This document shows, one piece after another, positions 34,500 through 47,199 of a DNA stretch of 64,000 nt; positions within the stretch are counted from its first letter, which is position 1; every line of letters begins with the position of its first letter. The DNA is taken from contig NC_088777.1 in the NCBI RefSeq assembly GCF_954871325.1, positions 38,665,366 to 38,729,365 on the forward strand. Direction: 5' to 3'. The notes beneath the pieces are model-generated. The model saw nothing but the letters and a program-made list of their open reading frames with translations, had not been told where the DNA came from and did no database searches. The DNA is from Gordionus sp. m RMFG-2023. Lineage: Eukaryota > Nematomorpha > Gordioida > Chordodea > Parachordodidae. A program made the position numbers and the translations under genes.

Positions 34500-35485
34500 G
34501 GAACAGTTTGCATCCTATTTTTTTAAGGGGGTGGGGGTAGGCTGCTTTAATGGGGGTATGATAAATTTTTTGGGGGGTTATCTATTAAATTTTGAGATCA
34601 AATAGTACGAAATTTATTGCTGTAAAAATTAATACTTTTATTATAGAATTATTATAATACAGTTCATCGACCAAATCTATATTGCAAACAATCATACACA
34701 TTGTTTTCCAAATAAAACTTTCTGCTATCCTTTGTAATGTAATTTAAAAGGTTTAGATATTTCCGCAAGCTCATAATGCCATAATAATTAATTCATTGTG
34801 AATAATGGAGGTTTTAATTGAATTTATTATCTAAAAAAAAATTCTTTATATTCACAAAATATCGATAGTTGGTAGTAGAGATAGATTAATTTAAGTTATC
34901 TTTTATTAATTCTCTGAAAAGAGTATCAATAAATTAAAAAGGTGAAAATAATAATAGAGAGACACCGCCGCCGAAAGCGGCGAGAATTTTTAAGGGTGTA
35001 GGCAAAGGTTTTTGAAGGGGTTGACATCCAGTAAAAATACTGTCATGTAGACGCTGTTCCTCCTCCTCCACATCTCATTCATTCAGAAATAAATAATTTG
35101 ATCTAAAGACAGATATTGATACTATTTAAGAATTGTCTAAATTAAATGATATGTAATATCAAGCCGCTAGCTCTGTTTGTTCCCCATAAAACTGGGAAAT
35201 TAAATTATAGGGAAGTAAATATGAGAAAGACTATCTACGTTTTTTGGACATGGCACAATTACCTTAGTACGCATAATAGGATTAACTTGCTATTGTTCAA
35301 AGGAAGTAATAAATAAAAAAAGGCCGTACTCGGTCAAATTTAGCATTAATTAAGTAGAGAAGAGTTAGCTCAATTAATTTATTATTAGTTTAGTATTTTG
35401 ATGCAGAAAGGACTATCTACAAAAATCATAAGATAAATAATAATTCCAATACGAAGGCGATCCCTTATCAATTTAACTTATGCCT
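34500..35485. other. Intergenic stretch left of the Gypsy element
   Basis: Mostly AT-rich, with a G-rich patch at 34530-34585 and a short GC palindrome (CCGCCGAAAGCGGCG, about 34968). No gene or bounded element could be supported. Confidence 0.4.
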
Positions 35486-35490
35486 ATATC

Positions 35491-35626
35491 TATACAATTT
35501 CTTTATTTCATATGTATATGTGAATCAAGTATGCTATCACATGACAAATATTATATATTTTTATGATTGATTTGTATATGGTATTTATAACATTAGTAAT
35601 ATATATTATATATCTCATTTATAACA
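35491..35626 (-). repeat. Gypsy 3' LTR (left copy)
   Basis: 136 bp, TATACAATTTC to TTTATAACA on the plus strand, so TG-initiated on the minus strand. It pairs with 41805-41940 and differs by only a few substitutions. Confidence 0.88.
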
Positions 35627-36481
35627 TATCCCCACACATATGATCTTACAACTCCTCAATTAGCCGATTTGTAGGTTTCCTAGCTCTTTGTAATTTCCGC
35701 GTTTCTAGTTTTCCGTTATCTTCCACATTTTCTAAAATCTCAACTATATCCGACTCTCTATAATTTATATTTTCTTCCTCTCTCTCAGACTCCATATTTT
35801 CTCCATTTTCTTCCTCTCTCTCTGACTCCATTCCATATTTTCTTTATTTTCTTCCACTGGCCCAGACTTCTCCATTTCTTTAGTTACCCCCCTTTAGTTG
35901 ATCCGCATTAGAGGTCTGCATTGATCGGGTTTCCTGCCCGCCCGTGGGCGGGCGGGCGGGTAAAATTTTTTTAATAACGGGCAGGCGGGCGGGTTAAAAA
36001 AAATTTTTTAACAATGGGCGGGTGGGCGGGCAGGTTAAGAAATTTAAACAATAAGCGGGCGGGTTAAAAAAATTAAAAATTTTTATTTTAATTCATAAAA
36101 AATTGTTCTTACGAACTTAAAAAATAAAAAGCCTTTTTCTGGTATAACTTTTTATAAAATAAATCAACTTTTTTCTTCAATTAAAAAAACTTTTTCTACA
36201 AATAAAAACAAACTTTTTTCTATAAACAAATTAAAATCTCCTTTTATGGCAATGAAATAAAACTTTTTTCTTAATATATATATTTTTTTAGATATTGAAA
36301 ATTAAAATTTCCTTTTTTGGGAATAATGAAATTACTCCATTGTGTTATTTTATTTTAGTAATGATTGTTTATCTTTATATTGCCCTTTTTATTTTCATTT
36401 TTATTTTTTTATATAATATATAAATTTTATTTTTTAAACATAATTTTAACAAAATAATATTTTTTAATTTAATTTTAAAAT

Positions 36482-38716
36482 ATGAATAAAGAATTGATTG
36501 CTAAGAAAATAAAAAATAATATTTATAAATTAAAAAACAATGAAGTTAATAATAATAAACTTAAATCTTCTATATGGAAACAATTTAAAATTATTTTTGA
36601 TGAAAATGACAGCTAGATTGGATTCGCTGCAATGATTGCGAGTCCATCTTTAAATATAATAGAAAAAGTGGCACCTTCTTCTTCCTTCGGCATCAATGTT
36701 CATCTGCAAATTATGAAGATTTGGTAGATAATAAAAAAATAACTGGATATTTTGAAAAAGACAATTCTCAATTAAACAAAACGATAAAATCTGGTCTAAT
36801 AGCGAATTTTGTAGAATATTGCGCTAGAGACATTAGGTATTTTAATTTAATAAATTATTCTTTTATCTTTTTTAGGCCATTCCAAGCAGTTCAAGGACCT
36901 GGATTTATAAATATTTTACAAAGATTTGCCGACTTAGGGGCAACATATGGTAAATTGGATGTTAATAAGATCATCCCATGTGCTACAACAGTTAGCCGCA
37001 ACGTATCCAAAGTTACTGAGGATCTTAAGGAAATATTATTTCCTTAAATTGTAGAAATGATAAAAAATTCCATTTGCTCATGTACTACTGATATGTGGTG
37101 TGAAGAATTTACCAAAACTGATTACATATCTCTATCAATCCATTATATACAAAATTGGAAATTAGAAAAAAAATTTCTTTTTATTTCAAAATTTCAAGAT
37201 GAAAAAAAGACGGGAGAAAATATTCTTAAAGAATTATTAAAAAATTTTTTAAAAATTGGTGTTCCCCGAGAATATTTTTCCAAGCTCATCTTTGTTACGG
37301 ATCAAGGAGCAAATATTAAAAAAGGAAGGGTAAATTTTTTATTAAATAAAATTTAATTATTAGGTAGATACTATAATAATTGAGAGATTTTGTGTACACC
37401 TAAAGAATAAACATTCATATTTAAAGAATTATATTTTCCTTTTATTTTTTTAAATATTAGCTTTAATAGCTAAACTGCAACTTTTATTTTAGAAAATGCT
37501 CCCGAGATTAATAATATTTTGGTAACTGCAAAATCATTGACGACTTATTTCAAACAAAGTGGCAACGTAAAATATCTAAGCAAGACGTTACTACAAAATA
37601 TTGATATAAGATGGAATGCAAAGCATAATATGCTACAAAGCATTTATATAATGTATGATGAGATTTTTTTATTCTTACAATCTCGTGATATGACTGAAAA
37701 AATGGGATCTATGGGATAGGAAGATTTAAAAACACTGATAGATTATTTGGAACCATATAAAGATGCAACTAATGCTCTTGAGGGTGATTGCAGGCCTACA
37801 CTACAGAACGTTCTTTTATGGTATGAAAATTAATATTTTCGGATTTATGCCCATTTTTTCTTTATTTATAAAAAAATTAGGTATAATCTTCTACATGAGC
37901 ATAATGAAATAAATATGAATATAATGTAGAGAAAAACAAAATGCGAAAAAGAAATAGATATAATAAAGAAAAGAGCTAAAAATTTTATAATTGAAAAATT
38001 TAAAATTCATATGCTCCATAAAGTTTCAACATTTTTAATACCAAAGTTCCGACAAATGAGGATGTTGTCGTCGGAAGAAATTAATGAAGTAAAAAAACAT
38101 ATTGAAAACTTGTTAGATTTGATTTGCATAGAAGAATGTAACATCGACGTAGATGAAAATTTGATTTTACCCATTTCCCCAAAAGCAAAGAGAATCCAAT
38201 TAAAAGGTATTAATAAATTATAAATTCGTTTAGCTACTTATTAAATGTAATATTTGAAATAAATAGCATCCACATCAAAATTAAACCCTAACAGATGGGA
38301 GGATGAGGTTGTTACTGAGGATAGTACCGTACATAATGACATAACAAAATATTTAAATCTTAAAGTAACCATTTTTGATAAGTATAATTTAGCATAATTT
38401 TAAGATGCATATATTACAATTAATATAAATTTAAATTACTTTTATAAATTTATTATTATTGGTTCACTTTTATTTAAAGATTTCAATTGAGGAAGAGGAT
38501 ATACTTCAAAAGGATGTCCTACTTTGGTGGAAACGACAAGAAAAAGATTTGCCAAAGCTATCAAGATTAGCAAAAAAAATATTAGCAATTCCTGCAACAA
38601 GTGCTACTTCTGAAAGAGGATTTAGCATTGCCGGAAGGTTTTTAGAACAAAGAAGAACGTGTTTGAATCCCGAAAATGTGGATTCATTATTATTTTTGCA
38701 TTATAATTACTTATAA
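36482..38716 (+). pseudogene. hAT transposase (BED finger to dimerisation domain), damaged
   Basis: Starts MNKELIAKKIKNN at 36482; a one-base frame change near 36610 precedes a BED finger (DWIRCNDCES ... FLRHQC). Next come DNKKITGYFEKDNSQ and, after removal of a 39-nt GT-AG intron (36837-36875), the joined PFQAVQGPGFINILQRFADLG segment. CSCTTDMWCEEF (catalytic-core TTDMW) and IFVTDQGANIKKG carry the family's aspartates. The C-terminal block at 38459-38716 has IPATSATSERGFSIAGRF and NPENVDSLLFLHYNYL. Domain order and spacing match ZBED1/hobo-type transposases of about 650 residues. Stops and small frame changes at 36610, about 37045, 37355 and 37718 suggest that it is recently inactivated; some of these may be unrecognised short introns. 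Confidence 0.82.
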
Positions 38717-38896
38717 TATTTATATTTTATAAATATTTTATTTGATAAAATAAATTATCCATAATTTAAATTGAATATTTTTTAAGCTTAATATAGTAAT
38801 TTCCTAAATTATAAAACTTATAGAGATGTAATTTTGAAACTATTTTCATTAGATGCTTAAAATAGCGGACTTGGGTAAAAATTTTTTATAAATAAT

Positions 38897-39085
38897 GGGC
38901 GGGCTGGTAAAAAATTTCTGACTAATGGGTGGGCGGGCAAGAAATTTTAGACTAATGGGCGGGCGGAGGGTAAAAATTTTTAGATTAATGGGCGGGCGGG
39001 CGGGTATATTTTTTTTGAAAACTATGGGCGGGCTGGGCGGGCGGGTTAAAATTTTTTTAAACATTGAGTGGGCGGGCATATTATC
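38897..39085. repeat. G-rich subterminal array of the 35909 hAT (right side)
   Basis: About six units of about 32 bp, each beginning TAATGGGCGGGCGGG or a close variant followed by an A/T tract. The counterpart at 35935-36075 is the mirror array at the left end. Several units satisfy the four-GGG-run pattern for an intramolecular G-quadruplex. Confidence 0.8.
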
Positions 39086-41804
39086 CAAAAACCCGCCCAA
39101 AGCAGACCTCTAATCCGCATGCTTTCGTACCATTCTATCCTTGCTTTCTACCAAATAAGAATATCTACCAGTTCTGGATTTTATAACTCCTTCTCTCCAA
39201 CCTGAATTTATTTTATTATGCACCCATACCGGTTGTGCAATCTCAAATTCCCTCATTTGACTATGTTCATCATGCGCTACTTTTTGTCGAATATTCGATC
39301 GTTCCATTTCATCCCTAACATTTGGATGTAACCAATTTAATCCCGTTTTTAAATTTCGACCCAATATTGCCGGTGAACGTCCAGTTGATTGATGTTCACC
39401 CATTCTATATGCTATCAAAACTTCTCCCGTGGCTTCCTTAGGCTTCCTGATGTCTTTCCTAGTTGCAAAATATCGACTCTTGAGGGTTCGTATCGTTCTT
39501 TCCGCTAAACTGTTCGTTTTTGGATGGTACAGTGTTGTATGTATCAATTTAATATTTTTCTCGAAACAAAATTTTCGAAATTCTCCAGAAATAAATTGAG
39601 GTCCATTATCTGATACAATTTGTCTAGGTGTTCCAAACCGTGCTAACCATTTCCTTAAAGCCCTGATTATTGTCGTGGACGTGGTCTCTCTCATTAACTC
39701 AACCTCAACCCATTTAGTATGTGCATCAACTCCAACTAACCATGAATACGAATCAATAGGCCCCGCAAAATCTAAATGAATTCGTTCCCAAGGCATATTA
39801 GATATGTTCTACTAATATAAAGGAACCTCCATAATATTCGACCGGTTACTCTGACATGGCATACATTGACGAACATATTGTTCAATGTCTTTATCGCAAT
39901 TAGGCCACCAACAATACATTCTAAAAATTGATTTCATAGCATTTATTCCTGGATGCCCTCTGTGTATAATCGTTAATATTGATTTCCTCAAAACGGTTGG
40001 AAATACCAACTTCCCATTCCATTCAATAACATCATGATCTACTAACAATTCCTCTCTACGATTATAAAAACAAACCAACTTTATATATTTTTTTTGCATC
40101 AAACTCCACCCATCCACTCTCAATGTTTTTAACTACTTTTTTAAACAAGCTATCATTCCTTGTTTCCTTTTGGAGTTCAACTTGACTAATATTTATATCG
40201 TGCAAATTTATAGCTCTAATTTTTAACGCATTTTTTTGATCGTTATTTGATTCTATGCCTTCTACTGGCAGTCTAGATTAAGTATCAGCTACTTTATTTT
40301 CTTTTCCTGGAACATATTCAATATCAAAATCATATGCGGACATTTTCCAAGCCCAGCGCGTTAATCGACTATTGGAGGATATTTTTGTAGTTCCCGTTTA
40401 TCACCAAATAATTTTTCAAAGGTTTGTGATCTGTTCGCAACATAAATTTTCGACCAAAAATGAAAGTATGAAATTTTTCCATTCCAAACAAAAGTACTCG
40501 TGCCTCTTTTTCTATTGGTGCATAATTTTTCTCTGACTCCAATAATGTTCGCGAGACAAATGCTATAGGTCTGCTAATACCTTTTTTTACTAAATGACAC
40601 AACACAGCTCCAAAACCAGTGTTGGAGGCGTCATATTCCAATATAATTGGCAAGTTTGGCGAATATGGAATTAGCGTTTTATTTGTTGACAAAAGCTGTT
40701 TTATTTTATCAAATACCTTTTGTTCCCTGTCCGACCAACACCAGCAACATATAATGCTTGTTAATTTATGCAGTGGAGCGGCAATTCCATGCAGATGTGG
40801 CAAAATTCTAGCGTGATAATTCACAAAAAAAAGATCGTAATTGGTATATATTATTAGGAGTTGGTATCCTTCGAATAGCATCTATTTTTTCTTTCGCTGG
40901 GTGTATTTCATTTTTGTCTATTACAAAACCTAGAAAAGAAACTGATTTATATAAAAAGCGTATTTTGGCCCATTTTAATTTCATTAATACTTTTTTTACG
41001 TTATTTAAATGTTCTACATCATTTTTCCCCGTTATGATAATATCGTCAAGATAAACTCCGGTTATTTTACCATATATCTTTGGAAAATGGTCGGCGCACT
41101 AGAAAGACCTAAAGGCATACATTGATATTGGAAATAACCAATATGGGTTGATATGATTAAGTATTTTTTTTGAACTATTGTTAATTGTAAATATGCATCT
41201 ATCAAATCTATTACCGTAAATTTCAACCCATCTTTTAATTTGGTTAAAAGATCATCCACCGTTGGTATAATATGATAATCGTATAAAATATATGAGTTTA
41301 ATGTCACCTTAAAATCCTCACAAATCCTGATTTCTCCATTTGTTTGCGTACGTTTACTGTTGGAGTAGCCCATGTCAAACGCTTTTTTGTTGGGTCAATC
41401 TCCTTCAATATTCTCGATTTAACCAATCTATCGAGTTCCATTTCAATTGGTTTTCGTAATGGAAAAGGTACTCTACGAGCTAGCCATGATTTCGGCCTTG
41501 CTGCCTTACTCAGATGTATGCTAACTTCTATATCATTCACCCGTCCTGGCTTGTCATCAAAAACACTGAAAAATTCTGTCGTCATGCCATCAATTTGTTT
41601 ATCGGTTGTCATAACCTCTTTACTTGAGATACTACGTATAGTAACTTGTCGTGGGATAAGCATATTAAATGCCAGTATCCATGGTAGTCCAAATAATGGT
41701 ATGACATTTGAACGGGTCACCACAATCGGTAGTGATCTTGCTCATAGTCTCACCAAGTACATCCAGCGGTTGGTTACCATATACTGACAAAGGTTCGTCG
41801 CCAA

Positions 41805-41940
41805 TATACAATTTCTTTATTTCATATGTATATGTAAATCAAGTATGCTATCACATGACAAATATTATATATTTTTATGATTGATTTGTATATGACATTT
41901 ATAACATTAATAATATATATAATATATCTCATTTATAACA
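41805..41940 (-). repeat. Gypsy 5' LTR (right copy)
   Basis: 136 bp, the partner of 35491-35626. The minus-strand sequence just after it, TTGGCGACGAACC, is in the position of a tRNA primer-binding site. Confidence 0.88.
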
Positions 41941-42089
41941 ATATCAACGTTTTGAACATTCCATTAATTTAAAATAAAAGGCAACCTATTCAAAAAGCGT
42001 GAACAAAGTTTATCAAGTCATTATTTCAGGTATCTAATAGAAAGAAAAAACCAATTTTTTAAATTATATATTTTATAGTGTAATTAGAC

Positions 42090-44002
42090 CAGTGGCAAAG
42101 CGTCCATAGAAGCAAGGGAAGCATTGCTTCCCTTGAAATTTTTCTTACAAAATTTTTAAATAAACAATATAATCGTACCCTTTGTAACTATGCTAAATAA
42201 ACTAAACTGACTTCGACGTTAAAAAATTTTGAAAAATTAATATAATTTTTATAACGTTGAAAAATTAATATAATTTTTATAACGTTGAAAAATTAATATA
42301 ATTTTTATAACGTTCAAAAATTAATATTATTTTTATAACGTTGAAAAATTAATATTATTTTTATAACGTTGAAAAATTAATATTATTTTTTTACTATATT
42401 AAGAAATACTATTATTTTTACTACGTTAAAAAGTTACTATTATTTTTACTACGTTAAAAAGTTACTATTATTTTTACTACGTTAAAAAGTTACTATTATT
42501 TTTACTATGAAAATTTACTATTATTTTTTACTAAGTTAAAAAAATATACATGAGGGAAACAAATTTAATATTGCTTATTTTTTAAATAAATAAAAAGAAA
42601 ATCATGCCATGGTATTGTATAATTTTACCATTAAAAAAATAAGCATTGGGGAAGCAAATAAAAAAATGCTTATTTATTTAATAAAGAAAAGAGAAAGAAA
42701 TTTTTTTATATAATATTTTTTTCCTTACTTTTTTAAAATAAAAAATTTTTCGTTTTTAAAATCCTTAATTAATGTTTAATAATTGTAATTGTATTATTGA
42801 AAATTTATTAACATTATCATTTAGCTCAAGAAATTTTGATGCAAAAAATTGATTATTGAAAAAGGAAGACCAAAACCAATTTTACAAAACTTAAAAAAAG
42901 AAATCAAAACTTGCATTCGTAATTTTTCTGATAAATATGAAAAATATAAATGGCTCACTGGATGTGAATTTTCTAATTCTCTCTATTGTTGGTCATTCCT
43001 ATTATTCCCAAAGGAAAAATATGTTTGGAATGATAAAGGATTTTCGGATATCAATAATTTTTCAAAGGCAGTTAAACGGCACGAAGAGTCAATCATTTGC
43101 AGTCGATGATTCAATTAAAAAAATTTGGCCAAAATCGTATTGAAAATTATGATGGATTCGATGTGCAAAATATCAATCGAACAGCATAATTCTAAAGTCA
43201 AATCAAATAGAGAAATATAAAAATATTGATCAACTCTATATGTTTTCTTGGAATTCAGGAGCTCGTATTCCGTGGTGATGATGAATCTTCTAATTCAGTA
43301 AATAGTGGAAATTATATTTAATTAATTTATTTGCTCACGACAGAAAATTTAATATTGAAACATCATTTAGAAATAGTGCAGTTTTTATTGGACTATCAAG
43401 CGATATTCAAAATGATTTGATTAATTCTATTTCATAAGTCTTACACCAAAAAATATTAAATTCGTCGTGTTAGATATTAGTCGATTCCAAATTATCAAAA
43501 TTTCCCAAACTATTTATTAGATAATTTAAACGACACTTATTCTTAATTTTTCGACTTACACAAGCTGGAAATCGAATTGAATTAAAGGTAGTGTTTCGGG
43601 ATGTTGAATTTAGAAAGAAAAAGTTAATGAAATACTTGAATTTTTAATATGCACCGATTTGATGAAAAGTTTTATAAATTATGCAAATTCATCTTAACTT
43701 TGGCTTCAACAACAGCAATGCGGAACGAAGTTTTTCATCTTTAAAAAGAATCAAATCTTATTGCAGAAACAGGACGAGCCAAAATCGATTATCGAATCTA
43801 TCTTTTATTTCGATTGAAAAAAAATTATTAAAAAATTTAAAAGCTAGCGATAACTTTTATAATGCAGTACTTGATCATTTTACTCAAAAACTAATACCAC
43901 TTATTTATAAATCTTAATGTTTTTATGGTTTGAGTTTAACTAAAATAAAAATAAAAATTTTTTTGATTGCTTCCCTAGTAGTAACTTGACGCTTCGTCAC
44001 TA
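42090..44002 (+). mobile_element. hAT (ZMYM/TTF-type) element
   Basis: Ends CAGTGGCAAAGCGTC and GACGCTTCGTCACTA, flanked by AATTAGAC and AGTTAGAC (7 of 8). Subterminal GGGAAGCAAT/ATTGCTTCCC motifs are repeated near both ends. The plus strand at 42849-43109 encodes the TTF-type finger region (NSLYCWSFLLFPKE, WNDKGFSDI), and 43681-43917 encodes the dimerisation region (NSNAERSFSSLKRIKSYCRN ... RLSNLSFISIEKKLL). Between them the frame is decayed. A 28-bp tandem array lies at 42222-42545. Confidence 0.87.
42222..42545. repeat. 28-bp tandem array inside the hAT
   Basis: About eleven units of 28 bp: first TTGAAAAATTAATATAATTT-type units (about six), then TTAAAAAGTTACTATTATTT-type units (about four or five). 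The two unit types are clearly diverged versions of each other and are sorted in blocks, which suggests stepwise local expansion. Confidence 0.85.
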
Positions 44003-44553
44003 AGTTAGACGACTCGATTTTGCCAAAAATCATAAAACTCAGACATCGAGATTCCTTTAATAGACACTACATTTTTAAATTTTTAAAAATTTATTCTCAA
44101 AAAATCCTATTGGATTGTTAATAAATTTTAAACAATTAAATTCATTTAAGCCATTTATTTTTAATTTTTAACTAATTATCAAAGATTATTAATTAGAGGA
44201 AAATGAAAGTGAACAAGTCAAAATAAAAATTATTATATTGGTTATTGTTAATTTAAAAAAATACGTCTAAATAAATTTTTTTAAATCTATACATGACTAT
44301 GCTTTGTATTTTTAACTATTTGCCTATAAATAAAATAAAAGATTTATTTTTTATACCAAATTTATGTCTAGTTTTTTAATTATGATTTAAATATAGAATA
44401 TTTTTTTTATCAATTCAAACATTACCCGAGCTAAACCCGGAAACAAACCTGGTTTCAAAAAATTTCCCTGAACCTAACCCGATCTGAACCCACCTATTTT
44501 TTTAACCTTAAACCGAACCCGAACCGAACTCCGGTAAAAATTTGAGTTAAGAT

Positions 44554-47024
44554 CAAGGTTGCCAGATTTTTACAAACAAAAAGCGGGAGAATTTAACCAT
44601 AATTTCAAATTAAACTTGTATATAAAAAAATATTCACACAAAATATTGTAAAAATCAAGAAATAAAATAAATCCTTCATATTTTTTTCGAAGATTTATAT
44701 TATAATGAAATTCTTAATTTTTGTTTTAAAATAAAGTTCTGCCAAGCATCAATTAATATTCTTGATTTTTTCTTAGAGTTATACCTGTAACTATTGTTTC
44801 TTTATTAAAATTAGGGCGTCGTTCTAGACCGGTCTTCGGCCGGGGTGAGTGTCACAAATGGCAAAGAATTAGAGATAGCCATGAATCACAAATAGTGGTG
44901 AGTAAAAAATAACGATGAATCACAAAGTATTTGTTAAGAATTAAAATAAAATATAATATGGGGTAGAGTAGGTAAATAAAAAAAACAGGGATCCAAACCG
45001 AAACAAATATCGATTCAGGTTCGGATAAAAATAACGGTTCAAGGTTCAGGTTCGTTCGTAAAAATAAATATATCGGTTCGAACCTCTAAAAACCGGTTTG
45101 AACATTTTTATATTCAAATCTACATTCGAATTATGTATAGGGATGTATATTATATTTATTTCATCATTAAAATAAAAAACATATGCATAAAACCTTCATT
45201 TTTAGTAATTGCACATTATAAAATTATATTTAAATTATAAATAATACAAATAAATATCAATGATTAATTTTAATATGAAAAATATTTAACTTTATTTACA
45301 AAAATTTTTTTAATTTGGCCGCACAATTAATATATTTTTAAGATTCGTCTCACTCAAATTACATCTATAAAAAGATAGTATAAATTTAATTGTTGAAAAA
45401 CATCTTTCCACGCTAACTTGGGTAGCTGGCACTGACAGTATGATATCAAATAATTTACATAATACTGAGCATTGATTACTCTGATTTCTCCAATAATTTA
45501 AAATATTCATAGTTTTATTTAACATGGGTTCTTTACAAAAATTAAATATAATATTTATTTATTTATTTTGACAAATACTTAAGGCTTGTTCTGCAACATT
45601 AGATTATATTTTGAGAAACAATTTTTAATTTTACCCACGTCTTCTAATATAGGATCAAGAATTTATTTTAAACGACTATCATCGATTAATTTAAATGGTC
45701 TGCCATTAAAAGTGACCAACTCAGTATAAGCATCGATTACTATTATTTTTATTTAGTTCTACCGATATTGTTTGTTCTATTAATGCAACTTCTAGCGTCT
45801 GTTGGCTTGATGACATCTTAAACCTTTTTATTTTATTAGGCTTTTGTTGTGATACTTTGTTAATTTTATCGAATTCTAGATGGTGGTTTCTTTTTATGTG
45901 ACACTCAAGATTTATGATGGCCTTTCATATTTATTTGACAATCAGTAATATTACATTTTAATATGTCATTTATAATACTATATGTAAATAATTTATACAT
46001 TGGATTTAATTCTCTCTAGGTATTATAATTTATAAACTTAAAATATTTAAAAAATGATGTAAAACGGCAATATACTAAAGTTTATAAAAATTATGACTGA
46101 CACTTACAATCAAATATGATTGATAATAATCTTTAAAACAATTTGAATATAATTGAAATTTTTGAAATATACTAATAATAAAATAACTTACATATTATTT
46201 TATAGGCATAAAATCATGAGGCCCGAACCGGTTCAGAGGCATTTTAGCGGTTAGGTTCAGGTTCGGGTAGAAATATTTTAACGGTTTAGGTTCGGTTTAG
46301 GTTTGATAAAAAATATCGGTTTTTAGCGTTTAACGGTTCAGGTTCGGTTTGGATCCCTGAAAAAAATTAATGTATCGCCATAATATAAATGAGTGTATTA
46401 ACAATAGCTTATTTATTGAGCAGGGACAATGATAAATAAAAATTATAGAAATATTTATTATTATTATTCAAAATTATAAGTATATTGCAAATAAAGATGA
46501 ATATTGTTACTTGAGAACCAATTCTCAAGTTATAAGATTGGATATTTAAGATTAGATATATAATATTATTTATATAATAACTATAGTATACCACGTTTTG
46601 ACCTTTTGTGATTTGTGCAAAATAAAATGAAGGGGAATATTGTAAGGGGATACCAATATGAAAAAAAAGAACAGGTAATAAGTTTAGAATGCAATTTAAG
46701 ATAAAAACTAAATGATTTTATCGTGTGATAGATAAATTTCGCGTTGGTTATTGAATATAGAGTATTATCACTATATATATATATAAAATAATCATTTACA
46801 AGATGCCTTAAATGTATGATTTAAAAAAGATATAAAAAAAACGACCAGTTTCATTAAAGAATTTAATATTATAAATGATAAATAAAAGACACTCTCGAGA
46901 GAACATATATACATATATTTTATAGAAAATCGCAAGAAAGCGTAAATTAATGAACTTTATTTTGGCATAAACAAGCATAAAATATCGGGAGTTTACATCA
47001 AAATCGGGAGGTCTGACAACCCTA
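44554..47024. mobile_element. Outer hAT element carrying a second hAT
   Basis: Ends CAAGGTTGCCAGA and TCTGACAACCCTA, with CGGGAG motifs just inside each, flanked by a perfect 8-bp duplication GTTAAGAT (44546-44553, 47025-47032). No transposase is recognisable in its own parts (44554-44985 and 46360-47024), which total about 1.1 kb, so it is a non-autonomous element. The inner hAT at 44986-46359 inserted later. Confidence 0.8.
44986..46359 (-). mobile_element. Inner hAT element nested in 44554-47024
   Basis: Ends CAGGGATCCAAACCGAA and TTCGGTTTGGATCCCTG, with many GGTTCGG/CCGAACC repeats in the outer 130 bp on each side. The flanks are A-runs (7-8 As on both sides), compatible with an 8-bp duplication. 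The minus strand at 45525-45310 encodes the hAT dimerisation region (LSVPATQVSVERCFSTIKF ... ETNLKNILIVRPN). Upstream transposase parts are largely eroded. Confidence 0.82.
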
Positions 47025-47199
47025 GTTAAGATTTATTAAAAATTGATTTTAATAAAATTTAATCATTTTTATTAATCACTTCACAATGACAAAAAAAAAT
47101 TTTAATTTTTTTATTTTACTAATTTGCCAAATGTTATTTAAAATATAAAAACTACATTTTCTGAATCTTATTTAAGATAAACAAATTATTTATAAAATA

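Larger units (their letters stand above)
35909..39112 (+). mobile_element. 3.2-kb hobo/ZBED-type hAT inserted in the Gypsy element
   Basis: Ends TAGAGGTCTGC and GCAGACCTCTA, with a perfect 8-bp duplication ATCCGCAT (35901-35908, 39113-39120). Both subterminal regions are arrays of G-rich units, including four GGG runs in GGGCGGGCGGGCGGG at 35946-35960 and near 38990. The plus-strand transposase is spread over 36482-38716. This is the best preserved DNA transposon in the window and the longest hAT, although the gene has lesions. The same end sequence and GC-rich subterminal parts are found in the 363-bp MITE at 20824. Confidence 0.9.
35491..41940 (-). mobile_element. Ty3/Gypsy LTR retrotransposon (fossil), interrupted by a hAT
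   Basis: Two 136-bp LTRs (35491-35626 and 41805-41940) face the same way and are flanked by the 5-bp duplication ATATC (35486-35490, 41941-41945). On the minus strand the order is reverse transcriptase (about 41.0-41.7 kb, with the YLDD box and MPLGLSSAP), RNase H (about 40.4-40.9 kb, EYDASNTGFGAVL), an H2C2-type zinc finger and integrase (about 39.1-40.1 kb, with VSDNGPQF and AERTIRTL), then an acidic C-terminal tail at about 35.65-35.9 kb. This order is that of Ty3/Gypsy. No gag was recognised. The element is broken, with several breaks. A tRNA-type primer site (TGGCGACGAACC) lies next to the right LTR. The small LTR differences suggest a moderate age, younger than most hAT remains here. 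Confidence 0.9.

Noticed and set aside
35646-35831. An independent acidic small gene (repeated MESEREEEN)
   Set aside because: It lies inside the Gypsy element beyond the inserted hAT, in the right strand and place to be the end of its polyprotein.
38849-39113. Proline/arginine- or glycine-rich frames on both strands
   Set aside because: They are translations of the G-rich subterminal array of the hAT.
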